Assembly (NCBI RefSeq): GCF_019279795.1
Contig: NC_056748.1
Location: 614,890,741-614,954,740 of the forward strand
Direction of reading: 5' to 3'
DNA: 64,000 nucleotides
Origin: Protopterus annectens
Lineage: Eukaryota; Chordata; Ceratodontiformes; Protopteridae
Shown here: positions 35,381 to 47,426 of the stretch, piece after piece
Numbering within the stretch: the first letter of the stretch is position 1
How the letters are laid out: each line of letters starts with the position of its first letter
Notes under the pieces: model-generated
Database searches by the model: none
The model's input: only the letters and a program-made list of their open reading frames with translations
What the model was told of the DNA's origin: nothing
Made by a program: the position numbers and the translations under genes

Positions 35381-37643
35381 TTCATAGGTTCATAGGTTTA
35401 TACTAGGCTATCTGCCCCAAGGCATTTATAAGCCTAGCCCGAATTTTTGTGGCTTACGCCACCCCTTATATGAAAAAATACTGTACCCATTAGTTTGTTG
35501 TGCCTCTGTCCAGCAGTGACACAGAGATGATTCCCGGGGTAAACCTACGATCTCCCATCCACAGGTCAAGATTTCTCTTGAACAGAGCCAGCGAGGTGTT
35601 CTGCCTCACATGGACCGGGACTCTATTCCACAGCATAGGGAGTCTCTGAGTGATAAATCTATCCCTCCAGCACGTCCTATTTATATCCGTGCTAAGGTTT
35701 AAGTCGCTTGCTCTAGTGGTTTTGGTGGATTTGGATTTTTTGAGGTGGAGCATGTCCATTAATTCCGGGTTGGACATGGCCTTGTATGTCAGGCACATGT
35801 CACCTCTGAGCAGACGGTATACGACTGAATAGAGCTGGAGTTTCTTTAATCTGGCAGCATATGACAGATTTTGGAGTCCCTTTATCCTTTTGGTGAGAAA
35901 CTTTTGGGGTCTCTCCAATTGCTGCAGATGTCGGGCGAGATACATCCCGAATGGGGCATTGTACTCGATCATTGGTCTGATAAGTGAAGAGTACAGGGGA
36001 ACAATGACCTCACTAGATCTGGATGTGAATCCCTTCATGATCAGGTGGGCAATGTAGAAGATCTTTCTAACCACTTTAGCAACGTGAGTGTCAAAAGAAA
36101 GGCCACTGTCAACCTGGTCCCCAGGTCCCTGATAACCTCTTCTGTGCTTAGTGGATTGCCACCTATATGGTAGCTTGGGGTTACCTTGTTTTTCCCGAAG
36201 GGTATGACTATACATTTTTTGGCGTTTAACTTCAGGCCATGGCTCTGGCACCAGCTATCTGTTTCCGTGAGTCTCTTCTGAAGGATATCTGTGCCCGATG
36301 CACTTTCCACTATGGCGCCCAGTTTGCAGTCGTCTGCAAACTTTGTCAGCCAAAGTCCTCCCATGTTGGCCTGTACTTCTGAGAAGTAGATGCCGAACAA
36401 TAGGGGGCCAAGGACCGAGCCCTGTGGGACACCACTTGTGACCGGCTTGGAGTCTGACATAGCGCGAGCAACTCTAACCCTGTGGGTTCTGTCCTTAAGC
36501 CAGTTTGCAACCCATCTTGTGACATATGGGTTTACATTTAAGCTGGTACGTTTTTCTACAATACCCGAGTGGGGTATTGTGTCGAAAGCCTTTGCAAGGT
36601 CAAGGTAGGCTGTATGGACTGCCTTTCCCTCGTCAATGGCCTTGGTGACTGTTTCGAAGAAGTCGACCAAGTTCAAAAGGCATGATCTTCCCTTGACGAA
36701 GCCAAACTGGGTCAGGTCCAATGTCTGCAAGTCCCCTATATCTTTGTTTATGAGCTCCATTATGATCCTCTCCATAGCTTTGCAGACTAGACTTGTTAAG
36801 CTTATGGGGCGGTAATTACCAGGGTCCGTAGAGGCACCGCCTTTGTGGAGTGGGACCACAGTTGCCGTACGCCACTCCTTGGGCACGTATCCTGTGGTAA
36901 GGCTGAGATTAAACAGCTGCCTTATGTGCGGGTTTAATTCCTCATTTAGCTTGTGTAGCACACAGCCGGGGACACCATCCGGTCTCATTGATGCTGTGTT
37001 TTTAGCTTTAGAGAGAGCAGCTTTCACCTGCACATTTGAGATGTCTGGGAGGCTACACTCCGCTGGGATAGTTATCTCTCCTTTAGGGGGGGAGAGGGGG
37101 GTGAAGTTTGCACTGAATCTGTCTGCCAGTATGTTGGCAGTGTCTGTGGGTTCAGTGATTTTTGTATCATTTTGGACTAATTCTGAGCATATCTGGGAGT
37201 TTCCACCCAGGTTCCTTACATAGCTGAAAAAGGCCTTATGATTGTCCTTTGAATCCATGGCAATTTTTCTCTCAAAATTGGCCTTAGTTGATTTTATGAG
37301 TGCTCGTATTTTTTACTAATAATGGTCAGGGGTGACTTCCCTTTTATGGATTTTGTTCTATCATGTAATAGCTTTCTCCTCTTATTGTAAAGTTTGTTAA
37401 TGGCTGGGGTCCACCAGACTGGACGTTTGCCCTTTGTGGAAAGAGTCTTTGTTTTATTTGGGATTGCCTGATCCATGCAGTCCTGGAGGTGTTCATAGAA
37501 GGCATTTGTAAGGGCTTCCGCAGCTTGGGTTGTGGTTTCCACTGTCTCAGGGGCCTTGAAGGATACCACACCAGTCTTGAGTAGTGTGAAGTTTGCTTTA
37601 GAGAAGTTCTTCACTGTGGTCTTTTTTGTTTGGGGTGGGGGCG

Positions 37644-37645
<2 letters not shown>
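35379..37645 (-). mobile_element. CR1 LINE, 5'-truncated (copy B)
   Basis: The 3' octamer tail ('ggttcataggttcataggtt') starts at 35379, directly against a TA run. The 5' truncation at 37645 also lies directly against a TA run. It is similar to copy C over its whole length. It contains the RT half of ORF2, but the endonuclease and ORF1 are absent. Confidence 0.93.
35490..37614 (-). pseudogene. CR1 ORF2 RT part (copy B)
   Basis: Three segments in three frames cover the domain. 37614-37294 is the pre-RT linker ('RPVWWTPAINKLYNKRRKLL'). 37258-36041 is 405 uninterrupted codons of RT with 'ATVVPLHKGGASTDPGNYRP', 'AYLDLAKAFDTIPHS', 'SGVPQGSVLGPLLFGIYF' and the catalytic box FADDCKLG. 36251-35490 carries the C-terminal tail ('CWRDRFITQRLPMLWN', 'VSLLDRG'). 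The only damage visible is two frameshifts, near 37280 and 36110, and the missing 5' half. Confidence 0.92.
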
Positions 37646-37904
<259 letters not shown>

Positions 37905-37907
<3 letters not shown>

Positions 37908-38195
37908 TACCTCTCAACCTCTTAGAGCAAAAAATCTGAACAGAGCCTAAAATGATGGTGGGACAGATTTTAAATATTGCTCTTACAAACTTAGAAAGTT
38001 GATAGAACAATATGTTTTGCATTAGCATGAATTTTCTGAAGGATGTGGAGTCTTAAACCCAAATGGTTGTCATTATTTAATGATTCCAATCCTCAGCTAT
38101 TTGCCAGAAAGGAAAAGATTTTAGGAGGAACTCACCAAAAATATGAGGCCAAAATTTGGACATTCTGCGAAAACCTGTACAGTTGAGAGGTATGA

Positions 38196-38197
<2 letters not shown>
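37905..38197 (-). mobile_element. CATACC-type TIR repeat, copy with both ends, about 293 bp
   Basis: The left end is TCATACCTCTCAAC and the right end is its perfect inverted repeat GTTGAGAGGTATGA, 14 bp each. It is flanked by TAT on both sides, so a TA-type target duplication in a TA array is possible. The interior, read on the minus strand, matches the repeats at 2.7, 47 and 54-55 kb ('gcctcatattttt', 'atcattaaataatgaca', 'aaaatctgt'). With no coding capacity, this is MITE-like. Confidence 0.78.

Positions 38198-38289
<92 letters not shown>
38197..38289. repeat. (CT)n(TA)n(TG)n microsatellite
   Basis: Three adjoining runs: CT about 35 bp, TA about 16 bp, TG about 40 bp. Confidence 0.97.
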
Positions 38290-38290
<1 letters not shown>

Positions 38291-38668
38291 TGAAAATTCA
38301 TATCTGATTGATATTCCATTTCCCCCAGACTCCTTTATGTTCTATTGACCATCGAGTCCTGATCCCTTGATCACTCATTTGTTGAGCAACATATCACTGA
38401 CTTTTGATAAAAACACAAAATATGTACCTCTGTATATACTTACTCTGATATCTGACAGCAGTGGGAAAAAGGAGAAACTTCTAAATCTCCCCTGGATGAT
38501 CAAGGTAATGGGATTCAATGACAGTTCTTTTAACATTAGAGGTATTTGCTGGGTAGTTTAGCAATCAGGTAGTGGTTGGTGAGTGTGCATGTGTATATGT
38601 ATATGTGTGTGTCTATATGTCTGCATGTGGTTACATGTGTGAGTGTATGCAGAGGGATGGTTGGTCTT
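38290..38668. other. no gene recognised
   Basis: Unique sequence without a supported frame. Confidence 0.4.
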
Positions 38669-38672
38669 AATT

Positions 38673-38720
<48 letters not shown>
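38669..38720. repeat. (TG)n microsatellite
   Basis: About 24 TG units, then 'ctgtttctctctctctg'. Confidence 0.97.
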
Positions 38721-38721
<1 letters not shown>

Positions 38722-38800
38722 TGTTTCTCTCTCTCTGTCTACAAGTGGCATGGCTAGGGATAGGTAAGGTAAGGGTGTATGTGTGGGGGGCAGTGGCTAT

Positions 38801-39530
38801 CATACCTGTAAACTGCCTAGATTAAGAAGCAAATCCTGCATTATTAGGGCATTACTAGATAACCGAAAAATTAAATATTACTCTAAAGACACTTATAAAG
38901 TTAATAGATGGGACAAATAGCTTTGCAGCATGAAAGACTTCTAGGCAGGGAACATTAGACACCAGATATACTCTTTAAACAGTACCCTAACACCACATAA
39001 AAAGTAAAGTAGCAATTTTGCAGTATGAAAGATGTATATGCAGGTGGAAGACTATGTAATCGGGATAGTCTTTACATAGTCCACTAAAGTTATTTAAAAA
39101 GATAATAGAACAACATTTTTTCAGCACAAAAGATCTATGGGTGAGTGGGTGAAACTCTAGACACCAGGAATTCTCTTTAAATGTTATCACCGGCCATTTA
39201 AAAAGAAAATAATAATGAGAAAGTCTTCAAACACACAGCACAAGACACTGGGGATACTGTTTAATTATCGCACTAAAGAATTTAAGCTTCAAACTCTGGA
39301 CCCCTGGTAAAGCAGCATCTTAACAAGGAGAGCTTTAGTCCTCTACACCAGCTGAGAGTTTTATAAAACATTAGCTCTTACATCCTGCTGTATTTTATGA
39401 ATAGTAAGAAGTATGAAGCTCTAATATTTGTCATTATTGACTGACTGTAACAGTCAATATAAGAGACAGGGAACGGAAAAGATGCAAAATTAAGGGCATT
39501 CTACAAAATTAGGCACAGCTGAGAGGGATG
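38801..39530 (-). repeat. diverged long member of the CATACC-type TIR family
   Basis: The left end reads 'catacctgtaaactg'. The right end reads 'cagctgagagggatg', an imperfect inverted match. Read on the minus strand, the right part has the family blocks 'cctaattttgtagaatgccc', 'cagtcagtcaataatgaca' and 'gcttcatacttcttactatt'. The left half holds two or three imperfect internal copies of 'gtagaaagat..gg..g..gaac.ctagacaccag'-like units, so the interior is expanded. Confidence 0.55.
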
Positions 39531-39695
39531 GGATGCCCCTTTGTGGTGGCTGACATACCTTTAAATGGCTGTGCTCAAGACTTCTGGACAAAGCTGGAAG
39601 GAATACTAAAATACTTCTCTGACTAACTGAACTAGTTAATGGATAGTTGTAGTACTGCAAGGTATTATTAGCTTCTCCTGAAAATTATCATCTTT

Positions 39696-39696
<1 letters not shown>

Positions 39697-39763
<67 letters not shown>

Positions 39764-39786
39764 TGTGTGTGTGCGTGTGTGTGTGC

Positions 39787-39832
<46 letters not shown>
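39697..39832. repeat. (TG)n microsatellite, about 135 bp
   Basis: A TG run with a few CG and TA interruptions in the middle. Confidence 0.97.
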
Positions 39833-40028
39833 ACTTATTTGATTATAGTTACTCATACAAGGTAGAGTGAGAGTCAGAGAAGCTAGGTCCTTGTAACTCT
39901 GCTCTGTGGTTGCTCAGTGTAGGGCATATTTGAATGTGAAGAACATGGGTCCAGATCCCAGGAAACACTACACATTTTCTGCAGTGCTTTAAGTCCAAAC
40001 TATTGTCCATCTCTCTCTGCTTCTCTCT

Positions 40029-40029
40029 G

Positions 40030-40116
<87 letters not shown>
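40029..40116. repeat. (CT)n(CA)n microsatellite
   Basis: A short CT run is followed by about 35 CA units. Confidence 0.97.
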
Positions 40117-40117
<1 letters not shown>

Positions 40118-40457
40118 GTGTGCGTGAGTATGTCTGCTTACTATTAATGATCTCATTTCTTTTAATCGACATGCAGTTACTCAACCCCAAAATGTAGATT
40201 TTTATGAAATTGTTACTCAAACTAGTGACACTCCATAGTCATAAAACACAAAACTTTTTTTTTGTTTTTATTGCAGGAGTAAGATTTCCTGCATCCTCTA
40301 ATACAGAGGCAAACCATTACACCAGCAAACAATATACAGCACGTTTGAAACATTCAGGTTTGTCCCCTTAATCAAAGGATATTCTTAATGTCAGAATTGG
40401 TCAGAATTGCACAGTAGTAATGCTGAAACTTTCATTTGTAAGGAAAGACTCAGGATT

Positions 40458-40458
<1 letters not shown>
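40117..40458. other. no gene recognised
   Basis: AT-rich sequence between two microsatellites. Confidence 0.4.
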
Positions 40459-40533
<75 letters not shown>

Positions 40534-40552
40534 TGTGTGTCTGTGTGTGTGC
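40459..40552. repeat. (TG)n microsatellite
   Basis: About 46 units with small interruptions near the right end. Confidence 0.97.
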
Positions 40553-41129
40553 GCTATTTAGTGATACTGTTTTGGGAAGGGTGCTCAGTACCAAAACTTG
40601 AGGGTTTGGGGTTAGGGGCAGAGGTAGTGATAGGCTTAGGGATAGGAGATATGCATAAGGTGGTACAAGAGGCCAAAGCTGAGTGCTTCAACAGTGTGCT
40701 GGGCATCACTGCTCTGAACACGTTTGAACCAAATGACTTTAATAACAATAATAGCAGTAATAACAATAATGCAAAAAAATGATAAGAGTATTGTGATGTC
40801 ATAAAAGAGAATAATGTATTATAAGGAATACTGGCCCTGTGCCATACAGTACTTTAGAATGTTAACACTGGTTATTGCAATGTAACTTTAGAAATGCTTA
40901 AACTCCATTAATATTTAAAGATTCACATTATCTGTTTTTAGCTTAGGCTATATTTTTTGCTACAGATTTGCCAGTTGCCTGGCAAAATATACTTAAATAA
41001 GTTTGCAAGGTAGGACAATTTTCTTATTGGAAATCCTCAAGCAGACTGATGAAATATAACATCCTAACCTTCACAAGCAAAATACTTTAGAAAGCATCAT
41101 AGAAATATTGTAGAAAATCATCAGCATAC
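40553..41129. other. intron sequence just downstream of a host exon (minus sense)
   Basis: No element was recognised. A donor site 'gtatgc' on the minus strand adjoins the exon at 41130. Confidence 0.5.
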
Positions 41130-41228
41130 CTGCTTTATTATATCAGAAAGCCGTACTTCATTTTTCTCTTTGGACAGTTCTTCTTTCACTTCTGAGTATG
41201 TGTCATTTATAATTGCCAGGAACATATT
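41130..41228 (-). CDS. PKD2L1: polycystin-2-like channel exon (end of S6 and start of the C-terminal tail)
   Basis: Minus-strand acceptor 'catctctgcag' precedes 33 codons in phase 0: [18 protein letters not shown] then [15 protein letters not shown]. Donor 'gtatgc' follows. [15 protein letters not shown] is a signature of polycystin-2 family channels and lies at the cytoplasmic end of S6, next to the gate. KEEL and KQ/GYNKTL across the junction point to PKD2L1. The next exon in sense order is at 10307-10428, which gives an intron of about 30.7 kb if nothing lies between. The preceding exon (S5-pore-S6) was looked for up to 64 kb and not seen. No disabling mutation is present. Confidence 0.93.
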
Positions 41229-41929
41229 CTGCAGAGATGAATTAAGATTTTTTTTTAATATTGTTAAAACATTTATCCAGAAAAAAAGTATCATCAATGC
41301 ACTTCCTCTAAGGAGAGCAAACAGCATTGCATTATACTTCCTGTATTTATACTGTGTAATTACATTTTATATTTGCAGTGTTATTGTTATATTTCTATTC
41401 AGACTCCAGGCAGCCTTACTTAAAAGATCTTGCAGTTTAAATGGATGAATGTGCTATAACCAAGGTTTCTTGCAAAATTGCCCTTAATAATTAGTAATCT
41501 CACAAGTATCTACAAGTAAATGAGATGATGTTAGAAAGAAGAGTACAATGTAAGTTATGTCATACCTCACTAGCAACGATAGTAAAACAATAAGCAAAAA
41601 AAATTGCAAAATATTTTACTTTTTTTCGCTATTTAAAATAAAGTATGTATTAACAATTAACATGCAACACATCTTCAAGTAAAAAAGACTGATGCCACAT
41701 AAGGTGTCCTATGTGACCCTTTCATTTAATTGTCCAGCAGCAAGACCCACAGCAGTCTTTATACAAACCTTATACAATTCTTATACTTCTGCCATATTTA
41801 GCAAAGTAAAGCCTGCGCTGAGATGAATATGTAGCTTGAATGTTGCCTCTTGAGTTAATGAAAAAACTAGTTTAATCTACAATACACAAGGCATAAGGCG
41901 CTGCTTAAAATAAGAGCATACATTTTATT
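41229..41929. other. intron sequence upstream of the host exon (minus sense)
   Basis: The polypyrimidine stretch before the acceptor (41240-41260, read on the minus strand) fits an intron end. Nothing else recognised. Confidence 0.45.
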
Positions 41930-42260
41930 TGCCATACCAAGGGATGAAGCACTGACTACATCCAGAGCAACCTGGGTTCAATTCATGTCTCTGGCTCACC
42001 AAGGGGTAAGGAGGGGATACATGCCCAGGGCACACAATGCAGCATGATTTCCCCTGGTGGAGATTGGTGGGAACTACCACAGAGTCCTGCTGAGGTTGGG
42101 TGTGGGGTTCATAGCTGATATCCTCTGCACATCCCATTCTTGGAATGTTGCTGCGCATATGCAGGGGTGGGGATTAAGTAGAAAACCACTCAGTGGCAGT
42201 ATGTAGGTAGACCCAGCTAATAAAGAGTGGTACTGGGGTAAGCTAATAGTGAGCTGCATG
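41930..42260 (-). repeat. possible SINE-like repeat
   Basis: On the plus strand, 'gagcaacctgggttcaattc' resembles a pol III B-box context. The moderately GC-rich block of about 330 bp differs from its AT-rich surroundings. No A-box or tail could be fixed and no second copy is present, so orientation and identity are unsure. Confidence 0.3.
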
Positions 42261-43750
42261 GAGAAGAAAGTGGGTCAAAAACATTGTACATTATTTGTTC
42301 CATTAGCCCACCAAGAAAACACAAATTAATTATAGAATTTATTATTTCTCATTCTTTCTTCACAAAGGTTTAAAACCAACATTAGTTCAAAAGTACTTCT
42401 TTAACACACTGTATTTTATACAAACTAAACTACAGGTTTATCTGAGAAAAAAAGACACATTTCACATTAGACTCGATTATAGGTAACTTCTGAATTAGAG
42501 AAAGACACTGTTCTTTGGCATCTGTTTTGCAGCAGCCAGAGTTTGGTGGATCTAGGAGTAGTCAGTATGGATGTTCATCAGTGGAAATCCAAGTACAAAC
42601 TGGGGCAGTTACATGCTAAGGCAGGCAGAGGGTAGTAGGTTTCCCCTTAAACTGCTAGTGGATATCGTGAGGCCTAAACAGGGATGAAAATGACTTACAG
42701 AACATCTGTCATGTATATGAACTTTGAGTAGTTCAGGATTTTGCTTTATTTATATCTTTACTTTTTATTGTTGCTCTTATGACAGTCTGTAGGTTGACAC
42801 AGGCGTAGCTCATAATCTATTGACATGATTTATCAACAAAGCTTTTCAAGTGTGAAGCCCAAAATCAGAAGAACTTTTTACAGTGTTTTTTTTTTTTTGC
42901 TTACCAAGGTAGAAAAATAGGACAGTTTGTTTAACTATGCATTTTCTGCAAAGTAGGAAGTACACATTATGAGGTACATAGATGCAATTAGCAAACATTT
43001 TAAGTGAATAGTATAATAAGTGGTGATGTTCAGGGAGGGGGTGACTCAGAAACATGTATCACTATTGAAGAAATAGTTCAGTACTCATGGCTTACACATG
43101 ACTGCATAATGCTATGTAAATCAGTATTTATTTAGATATTTTTAATTTCTTAATTGATCCAAGGACCCTCTTCAGGAATGTACTGGGCCATAACGGTAGC
43201 AGAACAATGACTAATACATACAAAGGGAGCAAATATTAATTTTCATAGGATATTACATAGATAATAACACAACATACATCACTTAGTCTTTGTATTGACA
43301 TGGATACTAAGTGTTTAACTTCTGAAACAAGCACTATAAAATGTGAAACTGGTATACTATAAAAAAGCAAATTTAGTAGAAATAAAAGGGAGTAGTATTA
43401 AGTGATAAATGCAAATAAAAATAGAAATATTAGAGCAAGAAAGTAAATGTGAAGTAAAGTTGTAGGGAAAGCTTGAAAAAGTGAATACACAGGAAAAGGT
43501 GAGATGAAATAAGCAAGTGGTTGGATAGTGAGAGTCTATGAGAAGGACAAAAAAATAAATAAATAGTAAGGAGGATGCAGTTCATGCAGGGAAAATAGAT
43601 GAATTTAATACCACAGCCAGAACGAATAGCTAAAGTATCCACATTAAAGCAAAGTGTAGTAGTGTCTATATGCAAATGAGATTCATTGTATATGCAAAAG
43701 ATGGACTCAAACATTGTGGAGTGATTCAGAGATGTATAAATGCAATGCTA
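42261..43750. other. no gene recognised
   Basis: AT-rich sequence with a T-run at 42886-42898. No supported frame or repeat. Confidence 0.4.
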
Positions 43751-46115
43751 TGAGCTGCAGTGCTCATCTTTTCTGAATACCCAAAGTTTTCAGTTTACTG
43801 GAGCCTCAGTTGAGTTAATACGCCAGGACTAGTAGCTTAGCAATAACTGAACAAAAAAGTGTTGGTGTCTGCTTTCAGAGCTAGTGCTTGTGATGTTGTG
43901 CATTGTCACCATTCACGGTGCTGCTGGGTTTCCCAGTAGCTAACATATGTTTACCGCCACGGCTAGGAAACTGTTGACTGCTACTGTGTGGGTAGGGACA
44001 CCATATAGTTAGTTAATATGTGTTGCCCACACATGGACTCAAGGAGGATGTGTGGACTGCCCATCCCTGTGGACATGAAGGTTTGTGTAGCATTAACCAT
44101 TCTTGTAATGGTGGCCTTTCCATGTCTGGCAGGAACAGGCTAGGAATTATGCAGACATCAGTCTCATAGATCCTGTGCCACTTCCTTGAGCATGATACTG
44201 CAGTATCTGGAGGAGTATGTATGACTTCCATGAACAGCAGAGGACACGACCTTATTATGTGTTATGCAGGCATAGCACATTTTCCTAACGTCCTGCAGGC
44301 CACTCATTCCCTCTACTTTGCCATCAAGGCCCCAACTGCTGATGTCTAATACATCAACTGAAAGGGCTTCTACTCCATCAATTTCCAGGTGGTTTGTAAT
44401 GCATATTGTATACAATGCATCTGTGCTCCACTTGGCAAGTTTCCACATTTCCTACACCTGGCATATATGTGACTTCTACCAGTGATTCATTTGGGGTGAC
44501 TAGCCCACAGGGACAAATACTTTGTAGGTGTATACATCAGTGGATACATAGGGCAGGATATATTTTTCCCATTTATGTAGGAAGCAGCCCGCATGTAATG
44601 GTGTTCAGTGTTCTGTATTGCAGTAGATGCTGGTCGTACTCTGGAACCATGGATGGTGACCTCCACCCAAAACCTTCAAAGTATGGCTGAGATGATGTAC
44701 ATCACTAAACATTCTGAGACAGTCAACATGCATTTGGACTCCTCCAGGGATGTTTTCTCTGCTTGGATTCATCTGTTGGTGAAAGTCAGTATGTACCTTA
44801 GACCTTCCACCAGACAGTCATGGTGAGCTCCATGTTGCACAATATGGTCGTATACAAGCAGATACAACACTGTAGTATCACAGTACTTTGAAAGAGACTT
44901 ATTGCAACAGTGAATGAGGGCACAGATTTGTTAGAGGAACTTGCTGTAGAGGCAACCCATGCACTGCAGGGACAGGCGCAATATACTGCTGCACTGCCAT
45001 AGATGTAGAATCTAGTTCATAATTATGGGTTAAGAAGATACAGATAACACTGAATACAACTGATGTATACAATACCAGGCCCAGACTATGCACTACAGTA
45101 CACAGATTAGGCATGTTGTGCACCAGACATTCCCTTACCCATACAGGCAAGAGTATGTGCAGAAAGCAGTCATCATCATTTTAACAGGTGAGGTAGGACA
45201 CAGTAACAGGTGACAGCAGGTAGAGCTATGAGAATTAGAATAAACAGTCTGATGAGATATCAAGGAGTAAGGCCTAAGGACCATTGTTGGCCATGACTGT
45301 GAGAACAGCCACACTAAGGTGTGTTGGCTATTGTGGCCAAGGGTGGTAATAACAAATTCACTGAAACAGTATGTGACATCTGTATAAGCCCAGCCTGTAA
45401 TTGTGCCCCTTGCATGAGGACCCTTGTACGCCATGGCTGATATGTCCTTCAGAAGTACAATGGTGGGCAATTGACAACTGCCTCATGGACAGAAAAATGG
45501 AAGCCATGTCGGCTATCAGTGACCTCAGAAGCCATGATTGCTCCAAGTTTCTGTATGTCAGGTCACTCTGCAGCTATTGCACATCCTCATGCAGGCCATG
45601 CACTACACTCACCAACTCTACCATGATGTGCATAGGCGCTGTCTGTCACTGGCTTACTGATATAAATATCTCCTCATTGATGCTAATTGTGGTACCCAGG
45701 TTAGGGAAAGACGTAGTATCATGGCAGCAATGCCCATGAACATGCTTCTCCTCTATGGTGTGTGCATGCACAATAGAGGCAGTGAGGCTGACAGATACCT
45801 CCTGTGGTGGTGGTGACTCCTGTGTAACTTGAGTGGGGGTCACACTTAAAAGATGTCCAGTGCCAAACAGCTGTTATCCCTGTAGTCTGGCCTCCCTCTC
45901 TGCCATCACATCATTTGTGAGGGATGTGCATGAGTCCTGTAATGTAAGTTTTGCTGGTACTGCTACTGTGTCATCTGACTGTGCCATGTGCCCATTGCCT
46001 GCATCCTCAGCCTGAGATGACCAACTGACATCAGGCATCTCATGTTCTGATGTGCTGGATCTTCCACTAGTGGAATCTATGAAAACATAATGTAACATAC
46101 CCGTGGCAGTGCTGG
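43751..46115 (-). other. unassigned GC-richer block with coding-like remnants
   Basis: Base composition is more balanced than the neighbours, and several medium minus-strand frames follow each other (46230-45874, 45843-45646, 45546-45358, 45470-45135, 44448-44164). One includes 'SEHEMPDVSWSSQAEDAG' and 'LTNDVMAEREARLQG', an acidic then helical style seen in accessory proteins of some DNA transposons. No transposase motif or terminal repeat was found, so this is a guess. It could equally be an old retrogene. Confidence 0.25.
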
Positions 46116-46120
46116 AACAC

Positions 46121-46480
46121 ATAGGTTCATAGGTAATTACTAGGCTATTGATCTGTGAGGATCTTAAGAATCCTAGCCCTGCATTCCTGTAATAATTATT
46201 AGCCCTTATATTTTGCAATATGTATTTCAAAAAACAGGCTGTACAAGTTGAGGTAATTACATGTTCCCACTCTCCATGAGTACCATTAGTGCCAGATCAG
46301 GGGAGAATGTTGGGGTTACCCATCTATTTATCCAAGATACATTTAAATAGAGTAACAGAAGTACTGTGCTTTGTGTGGAGGGGACAGATGTTGCACAGAA
46401 GTGGTATATCTTTGTGGTACAGAGCTATCTCTTTAGCGTGTTCAGTTAATCTTGCAAAAGTGATTGAGGTCACTTGAGTG
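46121..46480 (-). mobile_element. CR1 LINE 3' fragment (diverged)
   Basis: The octamer-tail remnant 'cataggttcataggta' at 46121 is followed by 'tactaggctattgatctg' and 'aagaatcctagccctgc', as in the other CR1 3' ends. Upstream on the minus strand, a remnant of the ORF2 C-terminus is legible ('TSVTLFKCILDK'). Only the last 350 bp are present. Confidence 0.75.
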
Positions 46481-46688
46481 TTATGAGAAAAAACAAATAG
46501 CAAAAGAAAAAAAAGTGTCCACACAAAACTTGACCGATTCTGGGCTTGCTCTGATTTGATGGGTGACAGTTCCATACTCTTCTCTTTTATTTGTATTAAT
46601 GTAGAACCAATGCTAGAGAGACTTCCTGAAGTTTTTCACAGTTAAAACAGACCAGTAGCAGACATGTCTGCACTAGACTGGACTTTAA

Positions 46689-46712
46689 AACAAACAAACA
46701 AACAAACAAAAA
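46689..46712. repeat. (CAAA)n microsatellite
   Basis: Five to six CAAA units followed by an A run. Confidence 0.9.
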
Positions 46713-46763
46713 ACACAGTAGCACACAGTGCTAGAGATGTTGCCATGAATTTATGGCAAGCAA

Positions 46764-46771
<8 letters not shown>

Positions 46772-46839
<68 letters not shown>

Positions 46840-46860
46840 CGTGTGCGTGTATGTGTGCGC
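46772..46860. repeat. (TG)n microsatellite
   Basis: About 30 TG units, then degenerate TG/CG/TA repeats. Confidence 0.97.
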
Positions 46861-46899
46861 AAGTGTATGTGGACTCATGCTCTGCCACTCCAGTGTACT

Positions 46900-47426
46900 C
46901 TGATTTTGCCTCTTACTTTTGCCATTTCTTGTAAAATGTTTGATTTTTCTGGTAAATCAGTGAGTTTTACAGTCATTAGAATTTTAAATTTCTTATTGTT
47001 TTCTTCTCTATGCAACAGCTGTTGTTATGTTAATGTTTTATGTAAACTACAGTTGCCTGTCTCTCATCTATCCCCAGTTTTGATAACATTTCTGATTTTA
47101 CCAACTATCCTAAAAATGTTTGATTTTCTGGTAAATCAGTCAAGATTACAGTTAGTCAGTAATGCTAGTCATTTGAGTTTAATAGTTGTTATTGTTCATA
47201 AAATGCATATCTATGCAACACCTGTTGTTCTGCTAACTTTTAAATGAATTAAAGTTTCCTAAGCTATCCCCAGTTTTGCAGAACAACTCTGATTTTGCCA
47301 TCCCTCATAAAATGCTTGATTTGCTGGTAAACTAATGAGGACTGCACTCAGTCAATAGTGCCAGTCATTATACTTTCATAATTCTTGGAAAATTTTGATT
47401 TTCTAGAAAGGTATTGAGTCTTACAG
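46900..47426 (+). repeat. CATACC-type family array, left part
   Basis: Three imperfect copies of a unit of about 185-195 bp start near 46905, 47095 and 47285. Each has 'ctgattttgcc', 'tcataaaatg.ttgattt.ctggtaaa', 'gattacagtcagt' and 'catagttcttattgtt'-like blocks. The array stops at 47426 where the RTE begins, and the same sequence resumes at 53847. Confidence 0.75.

Noticed and set aside
36843-37223. Plus-strand 126-codon frame
   Set aside because: It is antisense to CR1 copy B RT, which has clear motifs on the minus strand.
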